DNA from: Bacillota bacterium | Lineage (GTDB): Bacteria; Bacillota; Clostridia; Christensenellales; UMGS416 | Reading direction: 5' to 3' | Length of the DNA: 64,000 nt | Assembly (NCBI GenBank): GCA_023421955.1 | Contig: JAEZSE010000046.1 | Span: 62,001 to 126,000, forward strand | In this document: in pieces, positions 49,303-57,644 of the stretch | Numbering within the stretch: the first letter of the stretch is position 1 | Layout: each line of letters starts with the position of its first letter | Made by a program: the position numbers and the translations under genes | The notes under the pieces: model-generated | Told to the model about the DNA's origin: nothing | The model's database searches: none | Seen by the model: the letters and a program-made list of their open reading frames with translations, nothing else

Positions 49303-50613
49303 ATGGGTTTACGCATTGCTGGCGTGTATGGGCCGGCGAAAAAGGCGGGCGTCAAGCCCGGCGGCACACTGTCTTCCATCTCTGGCGAGCCGGTGCTTGA
49401 TTTTGTGGACTACAACTGGTTTTCTGCCCAATCTGAGCTTGAGATAGCGGTTGACAATGGTGGTAATCGGCAAACGTATATCGTACGCAAGAGTGCCGAT
49501 GAGCCGATTGGCCTGGATCTGGAGGGGTTATATCCCGATGAGAAGCACTGTGCCAACCGCTGTGAGTTTTGCTTTGTAGATCAGATGCCCTGCGACATGC
49601 GCGAGAGCCTCTATATCAAGGATGATGATTGGCGATACAGTGTTCTATTTGGCAACTATATCACGCTGACCAACCTGTCAGAGCGAGAGTTTCAGCGATT
49701 GTGCAAACGGGCACCTTCGCCGCTCTACGTCTCAGTGCATGCCACCGATCCTGATGTGCGAGCCTCCATGATGGGAAACCGCAGTGCCGGTCAAATTATG
49801 GATCAGCTTAGCCGATTGTCCGAGGCAGGAATCGCAATCCATTGCCAGGTTGTGCTCGTGCCCGGTCACAATGATGATACTGTGCTGCGCCGGACTCTGG
49901 CCGATCTGTACAGCTTGTATCCCTCTGTGCGGACTGTAGCTGTGGTTCCCGTCGGTTTGACCGGCCATCGCGGCGGGTTGGCTGACCTGAAACCGGTTGG
50001 GCGGCAGGACGCGCTCTCTGTGGTCGGGATCGTGCATGAGTTTGCTGAGTCCTGCCTTGCCGAGCGTAGCATCCGTTTTGCTTATGTATCTGATGAGATG
50101 GTGGAACGGGCCGGACTGCCACCCGTACGTTACCGGGATGGTGAGCATACACCCCAGCTGGCAAACGGTGTGGGGCTCATCAGCGGGTTGCTGGATGAAT
50201 TTGAGTGGGCCAGAAATGACTTACCCCGTAGTTTGGAGCGGCCCCGGATTGTGACAATCGCTACTGGTGTATCGGCTTTCGGGCTCATGGAGAAACTTGC
50301 TTTGGAGATGGAATGCATCGTTTCCGGTCTCCGGGTTAACGTGTTGAAGGTGGAGAACAGGCTGTTCGGCCCTCAGATTACAGTGGCTGGATTGCTGTGC
50401 GGCGACGACATTGCCGAGGCCGCAACCAGCATGGTTTTGGGTGATGAGCTGCTTGTACCCCAGGCAGCGTTGAAAAGCGGGGAAGATGTCTTCCTGGATG
50501 GATTGACAGTAATGGAATTATCCCAGAGAATCAATACCCCCGTGCGGGTGGTGGCCTGTGACGGGGCAGCGCTGGCATTTGTAGCCTGCGGTTTGGAGGA
50601 ACCAATTGACTAA
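49303..50613 (+). CDS. DUF512 family radical SAM / PDZ protein
   Basis: 436 residues. A short PDZ-like N-terminal segment (AKKAGVKPGGTLSSISGEPVLD) is followed by CANRCEFCFVDQMP (Cys-x3-Cys-x2-Cys of radical SAM type) near residue 87. A barrel region follows, and the DUF512 C-terminus includes VNVLKVENRLFGPQITVAGLLCGDD. The family is widespread in Firmicutes directly upstream of der, as here, but its reaction is not established to my knowledge. Its last codons overlap the TTG start of der. Confidence 0.88.
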   Translation: MGLRIAGVYGPAKKAGVKPGGTLSSISGEPVLDFVDYNWFSAQSELEIAVDNGGNRQTYIVRKSADEPIGLDLEGLYPDEKHCANRCEFCFVDQMPCDMRESLYIKDDDWRYSVLFGNYITLTNLSEREFQRLCKRAPSPLYVSVHATDPDVRASMMGNRSAGQIMDQLSRLSEAGIAIHCQVVLVPGHNDDTVLRRTLADLYSLYPSVRTVAVVPVGLTGHRGGLADLKPVGRQDALSVVGIVHEFAESCLAERSIRFAYVSDEMVERAGLPPVRYRDGEHTPQLANGVGLISGLLDEFEWARNDLPRSLERPRIVTIATGVSAFGLMEKLALEMECIVSGLRVNVLKVENRLFGPQITVAGLLCGDDIAEAATSMVLGDELLVPQAALKSGEDVFLDGLTVMELSQRINTPVRVVACDGAALAFVACGLEEPID

Positions 50614-51937
50614 GAAACCGATCGTAGCGATCGTCGGAAAGCCAAACGTTGGGAAATCAACGTTCTTTAACCGCATCATCGGTCGACAAATCTCCATCGT
50701 GGAGGATGTGCCCGGCGTGACCCGAGACAGGATCTATGCCGATGCCGAGTGGATGGGGCGCCGTTTCACGCTGGTGGATACCGGTGGCATTGAAATGGAA
50801 AGCGAAGATCTGATCAAGCGCCAGATGCGCACGCAGGCCCAGTTGGCTGCGGAAACCGCTGATCTCATATTGTTTTTTGTAGATGGGCGTGAAGGTCTGA
50901 CCGGCGAGGATCACGATGTGGCAGACTATCTACGCCGGATTAAGAAGCCTGTGCTGTTGGTCGTGAACAAGGTGGATAATGCTACTCGTGAAGACGCGAT
51001 GTATGAGTTTTATGAACTTGGCATTGGCGAGCCGATGGCGATCTCATCCGTGCACGGCCTTGGTACTGGTGACGTATTGGACGCTGTGATCCAAAAGGTT
51101 GAGGCTGTAGAGGACGATGGCGAAGGTGACGGGGCCATCCGCATCGCGGTGGTGGGTAAGCCAAACGCCGGCAAATCCTCCCTTGTAAATAGAATCCTTG
51201 GGCAGGACCGCACCATCGTCAGTGACGTACCGGGTACTACCCGCGACGCTATTGATACGGCGTTTATTCATGACGGGAAGCCATATGTGATCATAGATAC
51301 AGCAGGTATTCGCCGAAAAGCCCGTATAGAGCAGGCGTCACTTGAGCGTTTTTCTGTGATTCGAGCATTGTCTGCCGTACGGCGCAGCGATGTTGCGCTT
51401 CTGATGGTAGACGCCGAGACTGGAGTGAGCGAGCAGGATGCAAAGATCGCCGGATATGTGCAGGAATCTGGAAAGCCGGCTGTTCTGCTGGTGAACAAGT
51501 GGGACTTAATTGATAAGGACGATTCCACGGTAGGCCAGTATGTCAACGACATGCGGTCCCAGATCGTTTTCATGAGTTATGCGCCGATTCTTTTCGTCTC
51601 TGTGAAGACCGGTCAGAGGTTGCACAAGCTCATGGAGCTTGTGGATCAGGTTTATCAAAACTCGAGGCAAAGGATCACAACGGGTCTGCTCAATGACGTA
51701 ATCGGAGACGCAGTGACTGCCATGGATCCACCGTCAGTGAACGGACGCAGGCTGCGGATATATTACACCACGCAGACAGGGATTTCCCCGCCGGAATTCA
51801 CACTTTTCACCAATGACGCAGATTTGATGAAAGACAGTTACAAACGATATCTGGAGAACCACCTCAGGAAGACGTTTGATTTTACCGGTACACCGATCAA
51901 ACTTGTGTGCAAAAGCAGGCAGGAGCAGGAATCATGA
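50606..51937 (+). CDS. der: Ribosome-associated GTPase Der (EngA)
   Basis: 443 residues with two tandem G domains: first GKPNVGKST near residue 11 with DVPGVTRDR and NKVD, second GKPNAGKSS near residue 182 with DVPGTTRDAID and NKWD. A C-terminal KH-like domain ends in TGTPIKLVCKSR. It is essential for 50S maturation. The start is a TTG at 50606 with GGAGGA eight bases upstream, overlapping the end of the DUF512 gene by eight bases. Confidence 0.97.
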   Translation: MTKKPIVAIVGKPNVGKSTFFNRIIGRQISIVEDVPGVTRDRIYADAEWMGRRFTLVDTGGIEMESEDLIKRQMRTQAQLAAETADLILFFVDGREGLTGEDHDVADYLRRIKKPVLLVVNKVDNATREDAMYEFYELGIGEPMAISSVHGLGTGDVLDAVIQKVEAVEDDGEGDGAIRIAVVGKPNAGKSSLVNRILGQDRTIVSDVPGTTRDAIDTAFIHDGKPYVIIDTAGIRRKARIEQASLERFSVIRALSAVRRSDVALLMVDAETGVSEQDAKIAGYVQESGKPAVLLVNKWDLIDKDDSTVGQYVNDMRSQIVFMSYAPILFVSVKTGQRLHKLMELVDQVYQNSRQRITTGLLNDVIGDAVTAMDPPSVNGRRLRIYYTTQTGISPPEFTLFTNDADLMKDSYKRYLENHLRKTFDFTGTPIKLVCKSRQEQES

Positions 51938-52578
51938 ACACTACACAGATATGGATCACCGTTGCCATTGCTGTGGCGGCCTACTTTTTTGGGGGCTTAT
52001 CTCCTGCATTGCTGATCAGCCGCACTGTGACCGGCAAAGATATTCGTGAGACAGGCAGCGGCAATGCGGGAGCAACCAATGTGATGCGTAGCATTGGAGT
52101 GAGAGCCGGGCTGCTTACCTTTCTGCTCGATGTGCTGAAGGGCGTTGTGCCCACTTTGATCGCTATGCTCGTGGTTGACCGGCACACAAGCAACGGATCC
52201 TCGGCTCCTTATGCGGCTTATCTTGCCGGCTTCATGGTTGTGGTTGGGCACACATTCCCGATGCTGCTGGGTTTTCGAGGCGGGAAGGGCGTGGCCACAG
52301 CGCTTGGTATGTTCTTTGTACTGCAGCCGTTGGCCACTGTGGTAATGCTGTTGATTGCGCTTGGACTGATGTTTGCAACAGGTTATGTCTCTCTGGGTTC
52401 TGTTTTAAGTCTTGCGCTGACGCCGCTGTGCGGGTTCCTAATCCCAGCAGTAGGCTGGCATTTCGGGGTTTTTTCTGCGTTAGTAGCTGCCTTGATTTTA
52501 TGGAAGCACCGTGAAAACATCATCCGTCTGCTCAATGGCACCGAGAATAAAATTGACCCGAAGAAATTGAAAAAATAA
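51934..52578 (+). CDS. plsY: Acyl-phosphate:glycerol-3-phosphate acyltransferase
   Basis: 214-residue membrane enzyme that makes lysophosphatidic acid from acyl-phosphate. It has about six helices and the three conserved cytoplasmic/loop motifs: SPALLISR...DIRETGSGNAGATNV near residue 40, HTFPMLLGFRGGKGVATALG near residue 108, and a final WKHRENIIRLLNGTE. ATG 51934 overlaps the der stop (ATGA) and has AGGAGCAGGA upstream. The DUF512-der-plsY order is common in Firmicutes. Confidence 0.95.
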   Translation: MNTTQIWITVAIAVAAYFFGGLSPALLISRTVTGKDIRETGSGNAGATNVMRSIGVRAGLLTFLLDVLKGVVPTLIAMLVVDRHTSNGSSAPYAAYLAGFMVVVGHTFPMLLGFRGGKGVATALGMFFVLQPLATVVMLLIALGLMFATGYVSLGSVLSLALTPLCGFLIPAVGWHFGVFSALVAALILWKHRENIIRLLNGTENKIDPKKLKK

Positions 52579-52590
52579 CATTGATTTCCT

Positions 52591-52619
52591 CAATGAAAGT
52601 GGCGGTGGTGGACAAACTA
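52591..52619 (+). promoter_or_regulatory. Candidate sigma-G type promoter of the SASP gene
   Basis: CAATG (52591-52595), 17-base spacer, CAAACTA (52613-52619). This is near the forespore sigma-G pattern (about GHATR, 17-18 bases, CATNNTA), with one mismatch in each box. Confidence 0.4.
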
Positions 52620-52684
52620 ATCGCAGCGGAAAGAATACCGGTGAATAACCGGTGGAAGTACCGCGGAGCGAAGGAGGTTCAACC

Positions 52685-52858
52685 GTGGCGACAAGGCATA
52701 AAGTGATGTCGGAATCTCTGAAAGAGGAGATTGCCCGGCAAATGGGCGTGGAAGGCACCGTAAGCAGAGAGGGATGGGGATCCGTTTCCTCTCGTGATTG
52801 TGGCAGAATGGTCCAGACAGCCATCGAAATGGCTGAGAATTCGCTGAAAAACAGGTAA
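52685..52858 (+). CDS. Alpha/beta-type small acid-soluble spore protein
   Basis: 57 residues from a GTG start at 52685, which has AAGGAGGT five bases upstream. Family signatures are MSESLKEEIARQMGV (containing the E-I-A germination-protease cleavage site) and EGWGSVSSRDCGRMVQTAIEMAE. SASPs coat and protect DNA in dormant spores and are degraded at germination. The GTG start hides the gene from ATG-only searches. It is direct evidence that the organism forms endospores. Confidence 0.93.
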   Translation: MATRHKVMSESLKEEIARQMGVEGTVSREGWGSVSSRDCGRMVQTAIEMAENSLKNR

Positions 52859-53020
52859 TCCTTAAACTAGAGTCTTAGCGATCAGAATGGACACCCCGCC
52901 TGATAACTGAATAACTCCTTTGCATGATGGGAGCCGCGTATTGCGGCTTCCATCGACTTTTCTGTTCATGTTTCGATGCGGCAAAATTATACAGGCCTAC
53001 CCCAATTTTCAACAAAGCGC

Positions 53021-53050
53021 TTGACATGCCCAATGGTGTGTTTGTATTAT
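53021..53050 (+). promoter_or_regulatory. Promoter of the gene at 53098
   Basis: Perfect -35 TTGACA (53021-53026), 18-base spacer, -10 TATTAT (53045-53050). Confidence 0.7.
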
Positions 53051-53097
53051 TAACTTTATGAAAAGATGTCTCGCTGTGGATTCCGCTGGAGAGATTG

Positions 53098-53727
53098 ATG
53101 CAGAATAAGTGCGACTTCAAGATGGAACAAAACGCCTGCCTGATAACGGCACCCGAAGACAGGGACATATTGCCAGGCAGGCTGATGCGCCAGATGGCCG
53201 CAAATTTAGAAAAGTATTACCAGCTTTTTGAGTTCTCCTGCGTGCAGGGCTATAAGGCCGTGGACGAAATGGAGGATGTAGTTGGAGTAATTGAGTTACA
53301 GTGCGGTTTTTTTAGGCGGCTGATGGGCAAGCAGGATATCTGTGTGTTTCAAAAGCTGCACCCCAGTTTCTATGATGAGAATTATGTTCAGCTCTCCGAC
53401 GAGGAAAAAGAAGCCTTCATGGCCAACTTGCCGGAAGGCGAAGAGTTTGTAGAAGCGGATTACACGGTTTCAATCCCTTCGTACTACTTCCTGATGGTCA
53501 CTTCCGATGACAGCAGAAAGTTGATTGATGTGCTCAACCATCTGAAGCCAAGGAGTTTCGCGGAGGTGCGGGACGCTGTGGCCACTTTGTGTGATGCCAC
53601 TGTTTCTGTGTTTGACGAGATCGAAATCCTCGCAGAATACGCCAATGAGAATTTCACTGGTGTGATGACCGAAGGCATGGATGAATGGTTGAACGCGCCG
53701 GAGCAGGTCGAATATCTGGATATTTAG
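53098..53727 (+). CDS. Unrecognised soluble protein
   Basis: 209 residues, acidic, no signal peptide or membrane helix. Features visible are DILPGRLMRQMAANLEKYYQLFEFSCVQG near residue 20, a Cys in VIELQCGFFRRLMG, FQKLHPSFYDENYVQL, and an acidic C-terminus. I recognise no family. It is a single gene with a strong promoter and is followed by a TTCG-loop hairpin. TGGAGAG lies upstream of ATG 53098. The next gene is fhs, but the hairpin between them argues for separate transcription. Confidence 0.75.
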   Translation: MQNKCDFKMEQNACLITAPEDRDILPGRLMRQMAANLEKYYQLFEFSCVQGYKAVDEMEDVVGVIELQCGFFRRLMGKQDICVFQKLHPSFYDENYVQLSDEEKEAFMANLPEGEEFVEADYTVSIPSYYFLMVTSDDSRKLIDVLNHLKPRSFAEVRDAVATLCDATVSVFDEIEILAEYANENFTGVMTEGMDEWLNAPEQVEYLDI

Positions 53728-53766
53728 CCACTTCCGCATGACTCGACGAGCAAATGGGAATACAAT

Positions 53767-53790
53767 GGGCGGGCTTCGGCCCGCCCTATT
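53767..53790 (+). terminator. TTCG-tetraloop hairpin before fhs
   Basis: GGGCGGGC-TTCG-GCCCGCCC (53767-53786), eight perfect GC pairs with a UUCG loop. It has no T-run, so it may act as a terminator or as an mRNA-stability element. Confidence 0.6.
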
Positions 53791-53819
53791 GATAGGTGGA
53801 TTAGTCCACAGGAGGGTAT

Positions 53820-55484
53820 ATGCTTTCAGATATTGAGATTGCCCGGGCGGCATGCATGCAGCCAATTGATGAGATCGCCCGAAAACTTGAGATTGGCAGG
53901 AAAGATCTGATCCGCTACGGTAATTATATCGCCAAGGTGTCGCTGGATTCTGTAAAGAGCCTTCAAGCCAACAGGCGCAAAGGCAAACTCGTTTTGGTTA
54001 CGGCTATCAATCCCACACCAGCAGGAGAAGGGAAAACAACCACTTCTGTTGGCTTGGGCGATGGCCTTGCCCGCACCGGCAGAAGAGTGGCAATCGCACT
54101 AAGGGAGCCTTCATTGGGCCCGGTCTTTGGTGTGAAGGGTGGTGCCGCAGGCGGTGGCTATGCTCAGGTGGTGCCAATGGAAGAGTTGAACCTGCACTTT
54201 ACAGGCGACATCCATGCGGTTACCGCAGCGAACAACCTGCTCTCAGCCATGTTGGACAACCACCTGTTTCAGGGGAATGTGCTCGGCATTGACCCGGAAA
54301 CAATCACCTGGCGGCGGGCGATGGACATGAATGATCGCCAGTTGCGCCAGATTGAGTGCGGTCTGGGAAAAAACAACGGCGTGCCACGACATGATGGCTT
54401 CGACATCACTGCAGCATCTGAAGTAATGGCGGTATTATGTATGGCCTCCGATCTTGAGGACCTGAAGGTGAGGCTAGGCCGTATTGTTGTAGCAAAGGAT
54501 TCCTCGGGTAACCCTGTCACAGCAGCGATGCTAAACGCTCACGGCGCAATGGCGGTGTTGCTGCAGCAGGCGATCCAGCCCAACCTCATCCAGACGCTGG
54601 AGGGCACACCGGCTTATGTGCATGGCGGCCCATTTGCCAACATTGCCCATGGCTGTAACAGCATCATCGCAACCACGGCTGCTTTGGCCTCGGCAGACTG
54701 GGTTGTGACGGAAGCCGGCTTCGGCGCCGATTTGGGCGCGGAGAAGTTCTTGGATATCAAGTGCCGCGCCGCTGGCATATGGCCCTCAGTAGTGGTAATT
54801 GTTGCCACAGTGCGGGCGCTAAAATTCCATGGCGGGGTGGCAAAGGATGAGTTGAAGACACCGGATGCTGATGCGGTGCGCCGTGGCATGTGCAATCTGG
54901 AGCGCCATATTGGAAACCTGAAGAGCCTTGGTTTACCGGTAGTGGTTTCGATCAACCACTTCAATGGAGATACCGATGAGGAACAGCAGGTGATTCTGCA
55001 AGGCTGCGCAAACCTGGGTGTAAAAGCGTGCCGGTGCACCGCGTGGGCCGAAGGCGGGGCAGGGGCTATTGAGCTGGCGGAGATTGTAGCCACAGTGGCG
55101 CAGGAAACTCAGTCCCGGTTTGTGTATGATGTTGATCTGCCAATCCGCGACAAGATTAATTTGCTTGTCAGGAATTGGTACCACGGCGCTGCGGTGGAGT
55201 ATTCACCTGCAGCAGAGGCGGAAGCCGTGGCTCTGGAAGCCGCCGGATATGGCAGCTTGCCCATCTGTATGGCTAAGACGCAATACTCAATTTCCGATGA
55301 TGCCAAAGCCATTGGTGCCCCGGAGAGCTTTACACTCAAGGTGAGGAACATCAAGCTTCTTGCCGGTGCAGGCTTCATTGTAGCTCAATCAGGCAATATT
55401 ATGAAGATGCCTGGCTTGCCAAAGATCCCCGCTGCGGAAACGATCGACATTGACAGCGACGGGAATGTAAAGGGTCTTTTCTGA
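53820..55484 (+). CDS. fhs: Formate-tetrahydrofolate ligase
   Basis: Makes 10-formyl-tetrahydrofolate from formate, ATP and tetrahydrofolate, 554 residues. The diagnostic P-loop segment NPTPAGEGKTTTSVGLGDGL starts near residue 63. REPSLGPVFGVKGGAAGGGYAQVVPMEELNLHFTGD follows, and FVYDVDLPIRDKI lies near the C-terminus. AGGAGGG precedes the ATG. In anaerobes it serves purine synthesis or the methyl branch of the Wood-Ljungdahl pathway; no other pathway genes are in the window to decide. Confidence 0.98.
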   Translation: MLSDIEIARAACMQPIDEIARKLEIGRKDLIRYGNYIAKVSLDSVKSLQANRRKGKLVLVTAINPTPAGEGKTTTSVGLGDGLARTGRRVAIALREPSLGPVFGVKGGAAGGGYAQVVPMEELNLHFTGDIHAVTAANNLLSAMLDNHLFQGNVLGIDPETITWRRAMDMNDRQLRQIECGLGKNNGVPRHDGFDITAASEVMAVLCMASDLEDLKVRLGRIVVAKDSSGNPVTAAMLNAHGAMAVLLQQAIQPNLIQTLEGTPAYVHGGPFANIAHGCNSIIATTAALASADWVVTEAGFGADLGAEKFLDIKCRAAGIWPSVVVIVATVRALKFHGGVAKDELKTPDADAVRRGMCNLERHIGNLKSLGLPVVVSINHFNGDTDEEQQVILQGCANLGVKACRCTAWAEGGAGAIELAEIVATVAQETQSRFVYDVDLPIRDKINLLVRNWYHGAAVEYSPAAEAEAVALEAAGYGSLPICMAKTQYSISDDAKAIGAPESFTLKVRNIKLLAGAGFIVAQSGNIMKMPGLPKIPAAETIDIDSDGNVKGLF

Positions 55485-55493
55485 TAGACATCT

Positions 55494-55551
55494 GGCATTT
55501 GGCAGGATTACTGTCATTTGCATACGCATGATAGCAAATGCCATAAATGCC
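55494..55551. repeat. Nested inverted repeats after fhs
   Basis: Outer arms GGCATTT (55494-55500) and AAATGCC (55545-55551) enclose inner arms ATTTGC (55516-55521) and GCAAAT (55534-55539). There is no T-run. It may fold as a two-tier RNA hairpin at the end of the fhs transcript. Confidence 0.5.
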
Positions 55552-55571
55552 AGCAATTGCCTTGTATTCGA

Positions 55572-55600
55572 TTGCAATGGCTGGTAAATCTTTGTATAAT
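55572..55600 (+). promoter_or_regulatory. Promoter of the ireB operon
   Basis: -35 TTGCAA (55572-55577), 17-base spacer, perfect -10 TATAAT (55595-55600). Confidence 0.7.
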
Positions 55601-55627
55601 AGACAAAAGCCGAGGAGGTGACCCCTT

Positions 55628-55900
55628 ATGGGCTTTGATATGGACAAGACCATGCAGTTCAGGCCAGAGCGCGAAGTGGAAACGGTATCTGAGATACTGT
55701 CTAGTGTGTACGCAGCGCTTAAGGAGCGGGGATATGACCCGATCAACCAGTTGGTTGGCTACATCATGAGCGGAGACCCCACTTATGTGACCAGCCATAA
55801 CAACGCACGCTACCTGATCCGGCGATTGGAACGCGATGAAATTCTGGAAGAGCTGGTGCGCTTCTATTTGAAATCGCTGGACGAAAAGGCCGGTAAATAA
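55628..55900 (+). CDS. IreB family regulatory protein (DUF965)
   Basis: 90 residues, the usual size. It contains DKTMQFRPEREVETVSEILSSVYAALKERGYDPINQLVGYIMSGDPTYVTSHNNAR-type sequence (conserved GYIMSGDPTYVTSH). IreB in Enterococcus is a substrate of the IreK kinase and affects cephalosporin resistance. A full AGGAGGTGA precedes the ATG. In many Firmicutes it is followed directly by ruvX and DUF1292; here an AKR-ferredoxin gene is inserted. Confidence 0.93.
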   Translation: MGFDMDKTMQFRPEREVETVSEILSSVYAALKERGYDPINQLVGYIMSGDPTYVTSHNNARYLIRRLERDEILEELVRFYLKSLDEKAGK

Positions 55901-55903
55901 ACA

Positions 55904-56845
55904 TTGGAACAACTGGATCTGCTGCCCGGCCTGACGGTTAGTCGGCTATGCTATGGAACGCTGACCATTGGGCCTCTGCAACGGAATCTATCCGTGGCGC
56001 AAGGCGGCAGGCTTTTGATACATGCCCTGCAGAAGGGCATTCTTTTTTTTGATACAGCTGAGCTTTATGGCACTTATCCACACATCAGAATGCTACTGGA
56101 GGAGTGCCCCAAGGCTGTGATCGCGACCAAATCCTATGCGTGGAACCGTGAGACGGCGGAGGAATCCTTCCTCAAAGCGGTTCAAGGAATCGGGCGTGAC
56201 TATATCGATGTTTTCCTTCTTCATGAGCAGGAGAGCATCCATACAATCAGAGGTCATTGGGAAGCTGTGGAGCATCTGATCCGTTTAAAGGAGCGCGGCC
56301 TGATCGGTGCGGTGGGCTTATCTACCCATTCTGTGGAAGCTGCTCGCGCTGCACTCCGGTTTCCGGAGATCCAGGTGGTGCACCCTCTCATCAACATGAG
56401 AGGTCTCGGCATCCAGGGCGGCAAGCGGGATGAGATGGTGGAAGCCATTGCAAACCTGGCAAGCACCGGGCGGGGAGTCTACGCAATGAAACCACTGGGG
56501 GGCGGACACCTGATCGGTAACAGGCGTGAGGCCATTGCTTGGGCGCTGGCGCTGCCCGGTGTGAAGTCGGTGGCGGTCGGGATGCAGTCCGAAGCAGAAA
56601 TCGATTACAATGCAGCGCTGTTTGAAGGCCTGGAGCCATCAGCAGATCTGGAACAGGCCACCGCAGGGAAAGAGCGACGGCTGCTTGTACATGATTGGTG
56701 CCGCGGGTGCGGAAGCTGCGTGGAAGTGTGTAAATCCGATGCGATTCGGGTGATCGACGGCAAGGCTGCTCCGGATGGCAATAAGTGCGTGCTATGTGGA
56801 TATTGTGCGGCAGTATGCCCCGATTTCTGCATCAAGGTTATATAA
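55904..56845 (+). CDS. Aldo/keto reductase with a C-terminal 2x[4Fe-4S] ferredoxin domain
   Basis: 313 residues from a TTG start three bases after the ireB stop. The AKR barrel shows the catalytic tetrad: Asp and Tyr in FFDTAELYG near residue 50, Lys in VIATKS, His in FLLHEQE. The last 60 residues hold two [4Fe-4S] motifs, C-x2-C-x2-C-x3-C in CRGCGSCVEVC and CVLCGYCAAVC. Such fusions probably couple a carbonyl or alcohol substrate to ferredoxin-type electrons; the substrate is unknown. The gene splits the ireB-ruvX pair. Confidence 0.87.
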   Translation: MEQLDLLPGLTVSRLCYGTLTIGPLQRNLSVAQGGRLLIHALQKGILFFDTAELYGTYPHIRMLLEECPKAVIATKSYAWNRETAEESFLKAVQGIGRDYIDVFLLHEQESIHTIRGHWEAVEHLIRLKERGLIGAVGLSTHSVEAARAALRFPEIQVVHPLINMRGLGIQGGKRDEMVEAIANLASTGRGVYAMKPLGGGHLIGNRREAIAWALALPGVKSVAVGMQSEAEIDYNAALFEGLEPSADLEQATAGKERRLLVHDWCRGCGSCVEVCKSDAIRVIDGKAAPDGNKCVLCGYCAAVCPDFCIKVI

Positions 56846-56872
56846 GGAAGGGGGAGATGCGCTCTGCGTATC

Positions 56873-57313
56873 ATGGCGCTGGATGTTGGGGATAAAAGAA
56901 TAGGGATTGCCATGAGCGATCCTTTGGCTTTTGGAGCGAACCCCATTGAGACGTACGCTCGCCGGGACCCCAGCCAGGATTATCAATACATTGCTAAGCT
57001 CGCCCGCGATAACGGTGTGGAGCTTGTGCTGTTGGGATGGCCTCGCAACATGAATGGCACCGAAGGGCCCCGCTGTGAAGCTACAGCGCAGTTTGGCATG
57101 GAGCTGGAGAAGCATCTCAACTGCCCGATCGATGTATTCGATGAGAGACTGACCACTGCCGCCGCAGAGCGGATTCTTCTGGAAGCGGATATGAGCAGGG
57201 AAAAGCGCAAAAAGGTCATTGATAAAATGGCCGCTGTGGTTTTTTTACAAGGATACCTGGATGCTAAGGCATATTTGAAAAGGAGGGAACCCCCATGGAA
57301 GACGAAAGGGTAA
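56873..57313 (+). CDS. ruvX: Putative Holliday junction resolvase / pre-16S rRNA nuclease (YqgF/RuvX)
   Basis: RNase H-fold protein, 146 residues from ATG 56873. It has LDVGDKRIGIAMSDPL at the start, LVLLGWPRNMNGTEGPR near residue 52 and DERLTTAAAERIL near residue 87, which carry the catalytic acidic residues. Family members usually begin M-R-I-x-x-L-D-V-G. Here the upstream triplets read CTG-CGT-ATC-ATG, and GGGGGAG lies seven bases before the CTG at 56864, so a CTG start is likely; I list the ATG as the conservative start. DUF1292 overlaps its 3' end. Confidence 0.92.
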   Translation: MALDVGDKRIGIAMSDPLAFGANPIETYARRDPSQDYQYIAKLARDNGVELVLLGWPRNMNGTEGPRCEATAQFGMELEKHLNCPIDVFDERLTTAAAERILLEADMSREKRKKVIDKMAAVVFLQGYLDAKAYLKRREPPWKTKG

Positions 57314-57582
57314 TCGAGCTCGTGGATGACGAGGGTGGAAAAGAGCGGTTTATTCTCATTGCAACGATCGAGCATGACAACCGGGATTTTGCCATCATGA
57401 CGCCGGAAGAAGAAAACGAAGACGACGAAGAGCAGGCCATTGTAATACTGGAAATGCTCGGTGACGACAACAGCGACGAGATGGAGCTGGTGAGTGTAGA
57501 CGATGACGATCTGGCCGAAGCCGTCTTCAACAAGTACATTGAAATGGCGGAAGAGGAAGAAGAGGGCGAAGGCGAGGAATAA
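57295..57582 (+). CDS. DUF1292 family protein
   Basis: 95 residues, very acidic. The DUF1292 pattern is ELVDDEGGKERFILIATIEHDNRDFAIMTPEE followed by IVILEMLGDDNSDEMELVSVDDDD. The function is unknown; the gene is conserved next to ruvX and ireB in Firmicutes. AAGGAGGG precedes the ATG, and the first 19 bases overlap ruvX. The last 15 residues are almost all Glu/Gly. Confidence 0.92.
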   Translation: MEDERVIELVDDEGGKERFILIATIEHDNRDFAIMTPEEENEDDEEQAIVILEMLGDDNSDEMELVSVDDDDLAEAVFNKYIEMAEEEEEGEGEE

Positions 57583-57616
57583 TTCTTCACCTGTGAGCAG
57601 CACACAATGATACCAA

Positions 57617-57642
57617 CAGGGAGAGCCATTTGGCTCTCCCTG
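57617..57642. terminator. Bidirectional hairpin terminator
   Basis: Perfect 11-base stem CAGGGAGAGCC / GGCTCTCCCTG with an ATTT loop, between convergent DUF1292 and rqcH. The T tracts are weak on both sides. Confidence 0.7.
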
Positions 57643-57644
57643 CA

